Origin: JBPCIX01 sp051005875
GTDB lineage: Bacteria > Actinomycetota > CADDZG01 > JAHWKV01
Direction: 5' to 3'
Length of the DNA stretch: 21,473 bases
NCBI GenBank assembly: GCA_051005875.1
Contig: JBPCIX010000020.1
Span: 1 to 21,473, forward strand
Of this stretch, positions 13,133-21,473 are shown piece after piece. A model generated the notes under the pieces. The model had not been told where the DNA came from and ran no database searches. It saw nothing but the letters and a program-made list of their open reading frames with translations. Each line of letters opens with the position of its first letter. Within the stretch, counting starts at the first letter, position 1. Made by a program: the position numbers and the translations under genes.

Positions 13133-14209
13133 CTAGGTGAACTTTACTTCTGGAGCGTTTTTTGGTTTCTGGGTTATGGCGCCTATTTCGTAGGCTTTGA
13201 AGCCCCTGGACCTTACGGTGTCGAGGGCCTGGTTGGCGGCATCTGGGGGCACTACGGCGACCATCCCGATGCCCATGTTGAATGTGCTGAACATTTCTTC
13301 AAGAGAAACATGACCAAGCGAGCCGATGAGGTTAAAAATCGGCGGCACCTCCCAGGTGGAGGGATCAATCGAAGCAGCCAGGCCCCCGGGCAGAATCCGC
13401 GCGATGTTCTCGGGCATTCCTCCGCCGGTAATGTGGGCAAAACCGTGGACGTTGCGGTGCTGAACCAACGATGTAGTAGCCGGTGAATAAATTAAAGTAG
13501 GTTTGAGCAGTTCCTCGCCCAACGTGCAGTCAAGCTCCAGCGGCTTATCGCCAAGAGCGAGCTGCATGTCCTCGAGCAAAACTTTGCGCACCAGTGAATA
13601 GCCGTTTGAATGCAGACCCGAACTGGTTATTCCTATAATCGCGTCGCCGGCGCGAATGGCCTCGCCCGTCACTAGTTGATCGCGTTCCACCACGCCGGTG
13701 CAAAAGCCGGCCAGATCGTAGGAGTCGTGGAGCATGTGGCCGGGATGCTCGGCTACTTCGCCCCCCAGCAGAGCACAGCCCGCCGTCCGGCAGCCGGCCG
13801 CAACGCCTTTTACGATCTCTTCAACTACCTTCGGAATAACCTTGCCAATGACAATGTAGTCGAGAAAAAACAGCGGCTCGGCCCCGTGGGCAGCAATGTC
13901 ATTTACCGACATTGCCACAAGGTCGATTCCGATAGTTTCATGCAAGCCCATTGCTTGAGCGACCATCACCTTGGTGCCCACACCATCGGTGCCGGTGACC
14001 AACAGCGGGTGCTTGAATCGGGCCGAATCAAATGCGAATGCGCCGCCGAATCCGCCCAAGTCGCCAACGACTTCAGATCGGAAGGTGGACCGCACCTGCT
14101 CCTTGAACAAATCCACGGCGCTGCGCCCCGCGCCTATGTCGACTCCCGCATCAGCGTAAGTCGTTGATTTCGGCTCCGGGGCCGGCCTGGCGCCGGGAAA
14201 CTTCACCAT
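13133..14209 (-). CDS. purM: Phosphoribosylformylglycinamidine cyclo-ligase (AIR synthetase)
   Basis: 358 residues. It closes the imidazole ring of FGAM using ATP to give AIR, the fifth step of purine synthesis, in the cytosol. Typical PurM blocks are present: YADAGVDIGAG near residue 18, the nucleotide loop LLVTGTDGVGTKVMVA (about 69-84), IGIDLVAMSVNDIAAHGAEP, a GGEVAEHPG segment (usual GGETAEMPG) and HITGGGMPENIARILP in the C-terminal half. Length is normal (about 340-350), with a short extra N-terminus rich in Pro. ATG 14209 lies 13 bases after the purF stop. It is the last pur gene of the operon; tRNA genes follow on the same strand. No terminator is evident directly after it. Confidence 0.97.
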   Translation of the reverse strand: MVKFPGARPAPEPKSTTYADAGVDIGAGRSAVDLFKEQVRSTFRSEVVGDLGGFGGAFAFDSARFKHPLLVTGTDGVGTKVMVAQAMGLHETIGIDLVAMSVNDIAAHGAEPLFFLDYIVIGKVIPKVVEEIVKGVAAGCRTAGCALLGGEVAEHPGHMLHDSYDLAGFCTGVVERDQLVTGEAIRAGDAIIGITSSGLHSNGYSLVRKVLLEDMQLALGDKPLELDCTLGEELLKPTLIYSPATTSLVQHRNVHGFAHITGGGMPENIARILPGGLAASIDPSTWEVPPIFNLIGSLGHVSLEEMFSTFNMGIGMVAVVPPDAANQALDTVRSRGFKAYEIGAITQKPKNAPEVKFT

Positions 14210-14222
14210 TCTTTAAGGCTCA

Positions 14223-15713
14223 CTAGGGCGCCGAGGGCGGCTGAGCCGCGACGCCCTCGAGCATTCTCTTGGTTACTTTGACCTCGTCTGGTATCTCGAT
14301 CGGGTACTTAGAAGAGAAGCAGGCCGTACAGACCTTCTCCTCCGGCACGTCCGCTCCAGCGATCATGCCCTCCAGCGAAAGATAAGCAAGGGAATCGGCT
14401 TCGATATAGTCGCGAATTTCTTCGGTTGATTTGTGGCTCGCTATGAGTTCATCACGATTTGCAGTATCAATCCCATAAAAACAAGGCCACTTAATCGGCG
14501 GCGAGGCGATCCTCATGTGAACCTCGAGGGCCCCGGCGTTTCGAAGCATTCGGACGATCTGGCGGGTGGTATTGCCCCTGACGATGGAGTCGTCGACGAC
14601 TATCAATCGCTTGCCTTCAATCAAGTGAGCAATTGGGTTGAGCTTGGCGCCGATGCCACGGTTGCGGCCGGCCTGCGTTGGCTTGATGAAAGTCCGTCCG
14701 ATATAGGCGTTCTTCACGAACCCGTCAACGTAAGGAATGCCTGAGGCCTGCGCGAACCCGGCAGCGGCGCCGCGTCCGCTATCGGGAACCGGCATGACCA
14801 GATCGGCCGCCGCGGGCGCTTCTCCTGCCAGAACCATGCCCATTTGATGGCGCGCTTTTTGAACACTCCTTCCGTAAAGATTGGAGTCGGGACGAGAAAA
14901 ATAGACGTACTCGAATATGCAAAGCGCCGGAGTAGCCTCGGCGAAGCGGTGGGACTTCACCCCGTTTGCGTCGATCACTACCAATTCTCCCGGCTCGATC
15001 TCGCGAATCCAGGTCGCGCCCACTGCGTCGAGCGCGCAAGTTTCAGAGGCGAGAATGTAGCAAGCGTCGCTCAGCTGGCCGAGCTGCAGCGGCCGCAAGC
15101 CGTGGGGGTCTCTCGCTCCGTAAAGGGTGTTTTCGCTCATCATCGTCAGGCTGAACGCACCGGACAGTTTTGGGAGGGTTTCGAGGATGGCCTCGGTCAT
15201 CGAGTCTTTGTGGCTGTTCACGATCATCTCGGCGATCAAGTCGGAATCGGTCGAGGCTGCCGACGGAATCGAACCGGGAACGGCTTCAATTTGGGCCGCA
15301 AGCTCCATGGTGTTGACTAGGTTGCCGTTATGACCAAGCGCCAGGCCGGCACCGTGTTTTTCGCGGTAAATCGGCTGGGCATTTTCCCAAAGGCTCGATC
15401 CTGTTGTCGAGTACCTGACATGGCCGATGGCCAGGTTGCCGGTCAGAGAATTCAACGTGTTCTCGTCGAAGACTTTGTCGACCAAGCCCATGTCCTTGTA
15501 AACAACCATGGTGGTGCCCTCAGAAACTGCAATGCCGGCCGATTCTTGCCCTCGATGCTGCAAGGCGAGCAAAGCGGCATGAGTTATTACAGATACCTGG
15601 TAGCCGGGTGCATAAACGCCCGCAACGCCGCAGGCATCCCGCGGGCCTTCTCGTTCGTCCCCTGCTCGGCCCGCGCCCGGGCCTTCGGTCGAGGTACTGG
15701 GCGGCAAGTTCAT
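14223..15713 (-). CDS. purF: Amidophosphoribosyltransferase, Fe-S type
   Basis: 496 residues. It transfers the amide nitrogen of Gln to PRPP, the committed step of purine synthesis. Cys28 in RDACGVAGVYAPG is the expected N-terminal nucleophile after removal of a 27-residue propeptide. The glutaminase block LLALQHRGQESAGIA follows. The PRPP loop is LIVVDDSIVRGNTTRQIV. Four cysteines at the positions used by the Bacillus-type [4Fe-4S] enzyme are present (ALCIFEY, KWPCFYG, CTACFSSKYP), implying an oxygen-sensitive, propeptide-processed enzyme. Its ATG overlaps the purL stop (ATGA). Confidence 0.97.
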   Translation of the reverse strand: MNLPPSTSTEGPGAGRAGDEREGPRDACGVAGVYAPGYQVSVITHAALLALQHRGQESAGIAVSEGTTMVVYKDMGLVDKVFDENTLNSLTGNLAIGHVRYSTTGSSLWENAQPIYREKHGAGLALGHNGNLVNTMELAAQIEAVPGSIPSAASTDSDLIAEMIVNSHKDSMTEAILETLPKLSGAFSLTMMSENTLYGARDPHGLRPLQLGQLSDACYILASETCALDAVGATWIREIEPGELVVIDANGVKSHRFAEATPALCIFEYVYFSRPDSNLYGRSVQKARHQMGMVLAGEAPAAADLVMPVPDSGRGAAAGFAQASGIPYVDGFVKNAYIGRTFIKPTQAGRNRGIGAKLNPIAHLIEGKRLIVVDDSIVRGNTTRQIVRMLRNAGALEVHMRIASPPIKWPCFYGIDTANRDELIASHKSTEEIRDYIEADSLAYLSLEGMIAGADVPEEKVCTACFSSKYPIEIPDEVKVTKRMLEGVAAQPPSAP

Positions 15714-18037
15714 CTCGTTATCCCATTATCGCCCATCTGCAGACCGTCGCTTACGTGGCGTTGTCCGGGGGTCATTATTCCTGCAAATCCTTTGTCGAAA
15801 GCCTCGGCCAGGGCCGCCACGCTGGCTACCAACTCACCCGCGACGATGAGGCCGTCGCCACCCACCTTGCCCAGCCGCGCCAAGGGGACCGAGTGTTCGC
15901 CGGCAAGCTCTGCAAGACGCTCAGCCGTCCCGTCAGGCAGACTGACAAGCACGCGAGAAGCACTTTCGGAGAAAAGCCAGTGGTGGGCTGGCATATCTCG
16001 TTCGGGCTGAACTTTGGCCCCCACTCCGCCCATGGCGCAGCACTTGGCCAGAGCAACCCCCAATCCCCCAGACGAACAATCATGGCTGCTTGACAACAAC
16101 CCTTCAGCGACCGCGGCCCTGACCACCGTGCCCACAGCGGCCTCGAGTTCTAGGTCGAGCACCGGGAGCCTGCCCTCAACCCGGCCTAGAATCCTCGCCA
16201 GGTATTCGCTTCCGCCGAATTCAGCCTTTGTCGATCCCAACAACACGATTACGTCGCCCTCATGGGCAAATCCGATCGGAGGGGGCGACACACCCTGGGG
16301 GAGCAAGCCAACCATGCCCACAACCGGAGTCGGATAAATAGAAGTACTGCCAGTTTGGTTGTAAAAGGAAACGTTGCCGCCGGTAACCGGGGTTTCAAGA
16401 GCCAGGCACGCCTCGCCCAGTCCCCGAACAGCCTCGGTAAATTGCCACATGACTTCTGGCTGCTCCGGGTCGCCGAAGTTCAAGCAATTGGTTATGGCAG
16501 CTGGCCTCGCGCCCAGAGAGCTTATGTTGCGGGCCGCTTCTGCGACGGAGTGCTGCGTCCCAGCAAATGGATCGAGGTAGCAATACCGCCCATTTCCATC
16601 GACGGTGACGGCGACCCGTGTCTTTGCCCCCGGAATTCTAAGCACCGCCGCATCGTGTCCCGGCCCCACGACGGTCCCGAGCATCACTTGATGATCGTAT
16701 TGCTCCCACGCCCACTTTTTTGATGCAAGGTTCGGCGAGCCGACAAGTTTTGCCAGCGCTTCCCCAAGATCGGGTGGAGGCTCGATCGTCACATCATGGT
16801 TGTTGAGCGCATCGATCCAGCCTGGTTTGCGAACCGGGCGGTCGTAGTTGGGCCCATCGCCGAGAGAGCTTGCAGGAACGCTCGCCGCCACCTGATCGCC
16901 CTCCATAACCTCGAATGCTCCACCTTCGATAACCTCGCCGATACACGCCGCCAAAAGGCCCATACGCTCGCATTCGGCCAAGGCCGCCCGGGCGTCGGCG
17001 GGGCGAACGATCACAAGCATTCTTTCCTGAGATTCAGACGTCAAGACCTCGAACGGCGCCATGCCTGCGTTGCGTCTGGGCACACGTTCAAGGTGAATGC
17101 GCATCCCTGTACCGGCATTGGCGGCCGATTCACTGGTGGCGCAGCAAAGCCCGGCGCCGCCCAGATCCTGAATGCCTACGACCAATCCTTTCTGGATCAG
17201 GGAAAGGCAGGCTTCGATCAACAGTTTCTCGGTGAACGGGTCGCCCACCTGAACACTCGGACGCTTCTCTGCGGCGTTTTCATCGAAAGTTGCGGAGGCT
17301 AAAACCGAGACTCCCCCAATGCCGTCTCGTCCGGTGCTTGAGCCAAGAAGAAGCACCTGGTTGCCCAGCCCTTCAGCGCGGGCAAGCTTCAAACCGTCAA
17401 GCGGCGCCACTCCAAGGCACATCACGTTGACCAACGGATTGCCCGCGTAGGGGTCTTCAAACTTGATCTCGCCGCCCACCGTCGGCACTCCGATACAGTT
17501 TCCATACGAGGAAATGCCCGATACCACGCCATCGACCAGAAACCGATTTAGGTCGGTCCCTCGGTCCCGGTCGCCCGGTTCCGACCCCGATACCTCAGCC
17601 GATTCCTGAAGGGGGCCGAAGCGTAAAGAGTCCAGCAAGGCTATCGGCCGGGCTCCCATCGACAAAACATCTCTTACGACTCCGCCTATCCCGGTGGCAG
17701 CGCCTTGAACCGGCTCCACAAAAGAGGGGTGGTTGTGAGACTCCAGCCTGAGAGCCAGGGCCACGTCATCAACCCGAATAACTCCGGCTCCCTCCCCCGG
17801 CCCGACCAACACATGGTCTCCACCGGACGGCAGAGACTTCAAGTACCTTCGAGACGATTTATAGGAGCAGTGCTCTGACCACATCACCGAGTACATGGCT
17901 AGTTCAGCATGGTTGGGCGACCGGCCGAGAATCTGCTCGATTTTGGCCAGTTCGTCGTCGGTCAGGCCGAGCTTTCGATGCAGGTCTGCCCGAGCGCCGG
18001 CGCTTGGCGGCCCCGTGGGTGAAGTGGTCGCGCTCAA
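15710..18037 (-). CDS. purL: Phosphoribosylformylglycinamidine synthase subunit PurL (small type)
   Basis: 775 residues, the size of the small PurL that works with separate PurS and PurQ. It converts FGAR to FGAM using ATP and ammonia delivered from PurQ. Landmarks: HAELAMYSVMWSEHCSYKSS (about 39-58), the conserved ALRLESHNHPSFVEP with ATGIGG (near 95-115), SSYGNCIGVPTVGGEI, VGIQDLGGAGLCCATSE, and in the second half ITNCLNFGDPEQPEVM and ETPVTGGNVSFYNQ. The start ATG overlaps the purQ stop and the stop overlaps purF (ATGA both times), giving tight translational coupling. No anomalies seen. Confidence 0.97.
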   Translation of the reverse strand: MSATTSPTGPPSAGARADLHRKLGLTDDELAKIEQILGRSPNHAELAMYSVMWSEHCSYKSSRRYLKSLPSGGDHVLVGPGEGAGVIRVDDVALALRLESHNHPSFVEPVQGAATGIGGVVRDVLSMGARPIALLDSLRFGPLQESAEVSGSEPGDRDRGTDLNRFLVDGVVSGISSYGNCIGVPTVGGEIKFEDPYAGNPLVNVMCLGVAPLDGLKLARAEGLGNQVLLLGSSTGRDGIGGVSVLASATFDENAAEKRPSVQVGDPFTEKLLIEACLSLIQKGLVVGIQDLGGAGLCCATSESAANAGTGMRIHLERVPRRNAGMAPFEVLTSESQERMLVIVRPADARAALAECERMGLLAACIGEVIEGGAFEVMEGDQVAASVPASSLGDGPNYDRPVRKPGWIDALNNHDVTIEPPPDLGEALAKLVGSPNLASKKWAWEQYDHQVMLGTVVGPGHDAAVLRIPGAKTRVAVTVDGNGRYCYLDPFAGTQHSVAEAARNISSLGARPAAITNCLNFGDPEQPEVMWQFTEAVRGLGEACLALETPVTGGNVSFYNQTGSTSIYPTPVVGMVGLLPQGVSPPPIGFAHEGDVIVLLGSTKAEFGGSEYLARILGRVEGRLPVLDLELEAAVGTVVRAAVAEGLLSSSHDCSSGGLGVALAKCCAMGGVGAKVQPERDMPAHHWLFSESASRVLVSLPDGTAERLAELAGEHSVPLARLGKVGGDGLIVAGELVASVAALAEAFDKGFAGIMTPGQRHVSDGLQMGDNGITR

Positions 18038-18738
18038 ACGGCTTGAAGCATGCTCTCAAGCATTGAGCGGAAGATAACGGCGCCATCGACCCCACCGACC
18101 TGGGGGTCGACCGCGCGCTCAGGGTGTGGCATCAGGCCGAGCACGTTTCCCTGATCCGAAAGGATGCCGGCAATGTTGTCGATGGCGCCGTTCGGATTGG
18201 ATTCAGGTGTCGCCCGCCCCTCGGCATCACAATATCGAAGCGCAATGCGGCCGCCGGAGCGTAGCCGGTCAAGGGTTTGCCCGGAACAATAGTAGTTGCC
18301 CTCAAAGTGATTGATCGGCATGGTTAGCACCTCACCTTTGCCCGCGTTGGAAAAGTACACTCCGCCGGGAGCAGCAACCGTCACTTGCGTGCTCATGCAG
18401 CGAAACTTCAGGCCTGAGTTCCTTCTGAGAGCCCCGGGCAGCAGGCCCGATTCACACAGAATCTGAAAGCCGTTGCAAATCCCAATAACGGGCTTACCTG
18501 ATGCTGCGAACTCTTTCACCGAGGCCATGATGGGCGAGAAGGCCGCGATGGCGCCGGTTCGCAGATAGTCACCGTAGGAAAATCCGCCGGGAAGGACTAC
18601 GGCATCGAAGCTGCTTACATCTTTCTCGAGATGCCAGATATATTCATTTGCCGCGCCGAGGTGCGACAGTGCCAGGGCCACATCTTGCTCGCAATTAGAA
18701 CCCGGGAAGACGACGATTCCAACTTTCCTACCGGACAT
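18034..18738 (-). CDS. purQ: Phosphoribosylformylglycinamidine synthase glutaminase subunit PurQ
   Basis: 234 residues from ATG 18738 (GTG 18744 would add two). A class I glutamine amidotransferase that releases ammonia for PurL. The N-terminus VGIVVFPGSNCEQDV, the oxyanion segment VVLPGGFSYGDYLRTGAIA, nucleophile Cys88 in GICNGFQIL, and MPHPERA with the catalytic His and Glu are all present. The gene overlaps the purS stop by 11 bases and purL by 4. GGTGA just upstream may help initiation. Length fits the family (about 225). Confidence 0.97.
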   Translation of the reverse strand: MSGRKVGIVVFPGSNCEQDVALALSHLGAANEYIWHLEKDVSSFDAVVLPGGFSYGDYLRTGAIAAFSPIMASVKEFAASGKPVIGICNGFQILCESGLLPGALRRNSGLKFRCMSTQVTVAAPGGVYFSNAGKGEVLTMPINHFEGNYYCSGQTLDRLRSGGRIALRYCDAEGRATPESNPNGAIDNIAGILSDQGNVLGLMPHPERAVDPQVGGVDGAVIFRSMLESMLQAV

Positions 18739-18985
18739 GTTCACCGATCTCTAGCGAGAATTCTTCGATAACCGGGTTGGTGAGGATCTTCATGCAAGCC
18801 TGCTCCGCCATCTGAGCGGCCGCCTCGGCGTCGGGGGCCTCAACCTGCACAAGTATGCGCTTGCCCACCCTCACCTCGGTGATCGAACCCAGCCCAAGGC
18901 CCGGCAGGGCTCTTGCCACCGCCTGTCCCTGCGGATCAGAGATCTCAGCCTTGGGCATCACGTTGATTGCGATTGCGAACTTCAT
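18728..18985 (-). CDS. purS: Phosphoribosylformylglycinamidine synthase subunit PurS
   Basis: 85 residues from ATG 18985. The open frame continues 17 codons upstream into purC, but MKFAIAINVMPKAEISDPQG is the family start, and ATG 18985 leaves a normal 13-base gap after the purC stop with a G-run ahead of it. PurS is a small structural subunit that bridges PurQ and PurL for ammonia channelling. Typical features are the DPQGQAVARALPGLGL helix start, VRVGKRI, and the final MAEQACMKILTNPVIEEFSLEI. It overlaps purQ. Confidence 0.95.
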   Translation of the reverse strand: MKFAIAINVMPKAEISDPQGQAVARALPGLGLGSITEVRVGKRILVQVEAPDAEAAAQMAEQACMKILTNPVIEEFSLEIGEHVR

Positions 18986-18998
18986 CCAGCGCCCCCCA

Positions 18999-19910
18999 TT
19001 AAAGCGGCTTACCGGCCAATTTTTCGAAGGCCTCAAGGTAGCGCTGCTGTGTACCTTTGACTACTTCTTCGGGCAGGTGGGGCGGAGGGGGCGTACGGTC
19101 CCAGCCCGACGAGTCGAGCCAATCGCGAAGGTACTGCTTGTCAAAGGACTCCGGCGTAGCACCCTCAACATAGCTGCTGGCGGGCCAAAAGCGCGACGAA
19201 TCCGGCGTTAAGACCTCGTCGGCTAGGACCACCTCACCGCCCGCGAGGCCGAATTCAAATTTTGTGTCCGCCAAAATAATTCCACGCTCGAGAGCATAAG
19301 CAGACGCGCTGCGGTACAGCTCCAGACTAAATTCCGTAGCGGCGTCGAGCTCTTTTTTGCCGATGATCCCCGCCGCCGTCTCTGCAGAAATATTTTCGTC
19401 ATGGCCGATTTCAGCCTTGGTTGCAGGAGTAAAGATGGGATCGGCAAGTTTGCTCGCTTCTTGCAACCCGGCAGGCAATGAAATTCCGCAAACCTGGCCA
19501 TTTGATTGATACTCCTTCCAGCCAGAGCCTACAAGGTAGCCGCGAATAACAAACTCGAGTTTGAGCATTTCGAGTTTACGAACAATCATCGACCGGCCTT
19601 TCAATTCCGGATGCTCGTTCCGCAAACCTTCGGGGAGATCGGCGAAGGAGGACGAGACCATGTGGTTGGGGCCAAGATCCCGGAAAAGGTTAAACCACAA
19701 GACGCTTAAATCGGTCAGGACCCGACCCTTGCCCGGAATGCCTTCAGCCATGATTTCGTCGTAGGCCGAAATTCGATCAGTAGCAACCATCAACAGGTGA
19801 TCTGGATCAAGCTCAAACATCTCACGAACCTTGCCCGCCGCGACGCGCTTTAGCGGAAGGTTTACCTCCGTGATGGCTACCGAAGGAGACTCGAGTTGTT
19901 TGTCGCTCAT
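18999..19910 (-). CDS. purC: Phosphoribosylaminoimidazole-succinocarboxamide (SAICAR) synthase
   Basis: 303 residues, of the longer type (about 290-300) rather than the ~240-residue form of E. coli and Bacillus. It joins CAIR and aspartate with ATP to give SAICAR. Motifs: GKVREMFELDPDHLLMVATD (ATP-binding start), SAYDEIMAEGIPGKGRVLT, KLEMLKLEFVIRGYLVGSGW, IILADTKFEFGL with the metal and substrate acidic residues, and LADEVLTPDSSRFWP. The C-terminus SFDKQYLRDWLDSSGWDRTP is typical of the long form. Its ATG overlaps the purB stop (ATGA). Confidence 0.97.
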   Translation of the reverse strand: MSDKQLESPSVAITEVNLPLKRVAAGKVREMFELDPDHLLMVATDRISAYDEIMAEGIPGKGRVLTDLSVLWFNLFRDLGPNHMVSSSFADLPEGLRNEHPELKGRSMIVRKLEMLKLEFVIRGYLVGSGWKEYQSNGQVCGISLPAGLQEASKLADPIFTPATKAEIGHDENISAETAAGIIGKKELDAATEFSLELYRSASAYALERGIILADTKFEFGLAGGEVVLADEVLTPDSSRFWPASSYVEGATPESFDKQYLRDWLDSSGWDRTPPPPHLPEEVVKGTQQRYLEAFEKLAGKPL

Positions 19911-21214
19911 GAGGTGACCAGAGCGTCTAATCGGCCGATGATTTCAGCAGCGTGTTCGATGTAGCGATCTTCCGAGAAACAGGCCTCGATCTCTTCCGCC
20001 GACAGCCTCGACGAAATCTCAGGGTGCTCGGCAGAAACTTGCTTCAAATGCATCCTATTGTTTGATGCTTTCGCAGCAGCTTCTTGGACAAGCCGGTACG
20101 CCTCATCGCGAACCAGACCCTTGTCGATTAATTTCAACAGCAAATTTTGAGAGAACAGCAACCCGAAAGAAAGATCCATGTTGCGCCGCATCGCTTCGGG
20201 CATCAGTACCAACCCCGATATCAGCTCCTCGGCTTCGGCCAGCATGAAATCCAGAGCCAGGCAGGCATCGGGCAACAGCACCCGTTCGACCGACGAGTGC
20301 GAAATGTCCCGCTCGTGCCATAAAGCGATGTCCTCGTTTGCGGCAACCGACGCCGCCCTTACGATTCTGGCCAACCCGGTCAAGCGCTCGGAGCGCCAGG
20401 GGTTGCGCTTATGAGGCATTGCTGAGGATCCCTTTTGCTCGCCCTCAGCAAACGGCTCTGCAACCTCGGCGACTTCGGTCCGAGCGAGGTGGCGGATCTC
20501 CGTTGCGATTCGGTCGAGCGTGCCCGCCAAAATAGCAAGAGCGCTCACAAACTCTGCGTGGCGATCGCGTGAAATGACCTGAGTCGACGATGGGTCGGGC
20601 ACCAGTCCCAACTTCTCGCACACATACCTCTCGACGGCCGGCGGAAGCTGACTATAGGTACCCACAGCGCCCGACAGCTTGCCGACTGAAACCGCCTTTT
20701 TTGCGGCTTCCAGGCGGGCGCGCCCTCTACTCAGCTCGAAGGCCCAACCGGTGACCTTCAGCCCGAAGGTCGATGGCTCGGCATGCACTCCGTGGGTCCG
20801 GGCTGCGAGAACCATTGAGGCCGTCTGTCTCGCCCGAAGAATGCAAACCTCAATAAGGCGTGTTGTGGCCTTCAGCAGTAGTTGTGCTGCCGAGCGAAGT
20901 TGCAGCGATAGTCCGGTATCCAAAACATCCGAGGATGTCATTCCGTAGTGCAAATGCCGGGCCGCCGGGCCGATGTTCTCAGCCAGGTTGTCTAGAAACG
21001 CCGCTACATCGTGCCGGGTCTTGCGCTCGATTACTTTGATTCGCTCCGGGTCGAAGGCCGCCTTCTCACGAATCTGTCGTAGATCGGCGGCCGGAACCTC
21101 GCCCCGCCCGACCCTGGCCTCGGTGGCCAGAATTTCTATTTCAAGCCAGTTTGCAAACTTAGTCTGCTCGCTCCAAACCCCAGCCATCTCCGGCCGGCAA
21201 TAGCGATCGATCAA
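19907..21214 (-). CDS. purB: Adenylosuccinate lyase
   Basis: 435 residues. It removes fumarate from SAICAR and from adenylosuccinate, serving both IMP and AMP synthesis. It begins MIDRYCRPEMAGVWSEQTKF, the standard Gram-positive-type start, which supports TTG 21214 as the initiation codon, overlapping the purE stop as TTGA. The fumarase/aspartase superfamily signature GSSAMPHKRNP is at about residues 261-271, and HYGMTSSDVLDTGL (about 88-101) supplies the conserved Thr-Ser-Ser-Asp substrate contacts. Length matches the short (~430) family. Next in the operon is purC. Confidence 0.96.
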   Translation of the reverse strand: MIDRYCRPEMAGVWSEQTKFANWLEIEILATEARVGRGEVPAADLRQIREKAAFDPERIKVIERKTRHDVAAFLDNLAENIGPAARHLHYGMTSSDVLDTGLSLQLRSAAQLLLKATTRLIEVCILRARQTASMVLAARTHGVHAEPSTFGLKVTGWAFELSRGRARLEAAKKAVSVGKLSGAVGTYSQLPPAVERYVCEKLGLVPDPSSTQVISRDRHAEFVSALAILAGTLDRIATEIRHLARTEVAEVAEPFAEGEQKGSSAMPHKRNPWRSERLTGLARIVRAASVAANEDIALWHERDISHSSVERVLLPDACLALDFMLAEAEELISGLVLMPEAMRRNMDLSFGLLFSQNLLLKLIDKGLVRDEAYRLVQEAAAKASNNRMHLKQVSAEHPEISSRLSAEEIEACFSEDRYIEHAAEIIGRLDALVTS

Positions 21215-21473
21215 ACTTTGAGCCCTTGGGCTAATTCCTTTTTGAAGCTGTGCAGCTTGTCACGAAGCTCCGGGTGACAAGCTGCCAACACTTGAACAGC
21301 CAGAATGGCGGCGTTGGTGGCCTGGTCGATCCCGACCGTTGCCACCGGAACGCCTGAAGGCATTTGAACCGTCGAGTAAAGCGAGTCCGCGCCGCCCAGG
21401 TGGCCCCCGTAGATGGGCACCCCGATTACAGGCAGCGTTGTGTTGGCAGCCATGGCGCCCGCCAGGTGGGCAG
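21211..21473 (-). CDS. purE: 5-(carboxyamino)imidazole ribonucleotide mutase PurE, C-terminal part
   Basis: The gene runs off the right edge, so 86 C-terminal codons are visible. The frame continues upstream of the internal ATG at 21453 as AHLAGA, followed by MAANTTLPVIGVPIYGGHLG. This is the standard PurE core (AHLxGxxAAxTxLPVIGVP) and shows that the ATG at 21453 is not the start. GADSLYSTVQMPSGVPVATVGID and ATNAAILAVQVLA complete it. PurE converts N5-CAIR to CAIR; the partner PurK is not in the window. The stop overlaps the purB TTG start. Confidence 0.95.
   Translation of the reverse strand, partial: AHLAGAMAANTTLPVIGVPIYGGHLGGADSLYSTVQMPSGVPVATVGIDQATNAAILAVQVLAACHPELRDKLHSFKKELAQGLKV

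Noticed and set aside
12935..13486. 183-codon plus-strand frame over the purM end
   Set aside because: It is a shadow of purM in the opposite strand and crosses the tRNA-Phe fragment; no family features.
1..21473. CRISPR array, insertion sequence or prophage genes
   Set aside because: No regularly spaced repeats, transposase, integrase or phage genes are visible; the tandem repeats found are short and mostly two-copy.

Overview
The window looks like a chromosomal piece from a moderately GC-rich bacterium, most likely a deep-branching or uncultured actinobacterial lineage (inference, not proven). The clues are GTG and TTG starts, often without a clear Shine-Dalgarno; tRNA genes without encoded CCA; an RsbW-type kinase behind a sigma-B/sigma-F-like promoter; the small PurL with separate PurQ and PurS; and an Fe-S type PurF. 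No 16S gene or other taxonomic marker is present.

Layout. (1) 1-1879, plus strand: the end of a cupredoxin, a ribbon-helix-helix/MazF-type toxin-antitoxin pair behind a palindromic extended -10 promoter, and a short-chain dehydrogenase. (2) 9104-1914, minus strand: a compact six-gene surface-polysaccharide cluster. In transcription order it has a GT4 glycosyltransferase, an unusual DDD-containing GT-A-like protein, a second GT4, a WecA/MraY-type lipid-carrier sugar-phosphate transferase, a Wzy/WaaL-like membrane protein with a TPR tail, and a DagK/YegS-like lipid kinase. (3) 9105-11112, plus strand: two tandemly duplicated genes for secreted, extremely glycine-rich, six-cysteine proteins. Each has tandem direct repeats in its leader and its own strong intrinsic terminator. 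(4) 11133-12705, plus strand: an RsbW-like anti-sigma kinase and an AI-2E-family membrane protein. (5) 12755-13090: tRNA-Phe and tRNA-Asp on the minus strand, with a perfect 33-bp inverted copy of the tRNA-Phe 3' end beyond them. (6) 21473-13133, minus strand: the tightly coupled purine operon purE-purB-purC-purS-purQ-purL-purF-purM, mostly with 4-bp stop/start overlaps.

How the parts work together. The cluster in (2) can start a glycan on a lipid carrier (WecA-like), extend it (three transferases) and polymerise or ligate it (Wzy/WaaL-like). The lipid kinase may phosphorylate or recycle a lipid. The two Gly-rich proteins are exported and may share the same cell surface, but no direct link can be shown. 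The purine operon supplies most steps of IMP synthesis plus PurB.

The most original element is the Gly-rich pair. Cys-bearing end caps flank long runs of Gly-X-X/Gly-Gly-X triplets, a pattern compatible with a disulfide-stapled polyglycine/polyproline-II helix bundle. Next come the sigma-B-like promoter before the orphan RsbW-like gene and the inverted tRNA-Phe fragment.
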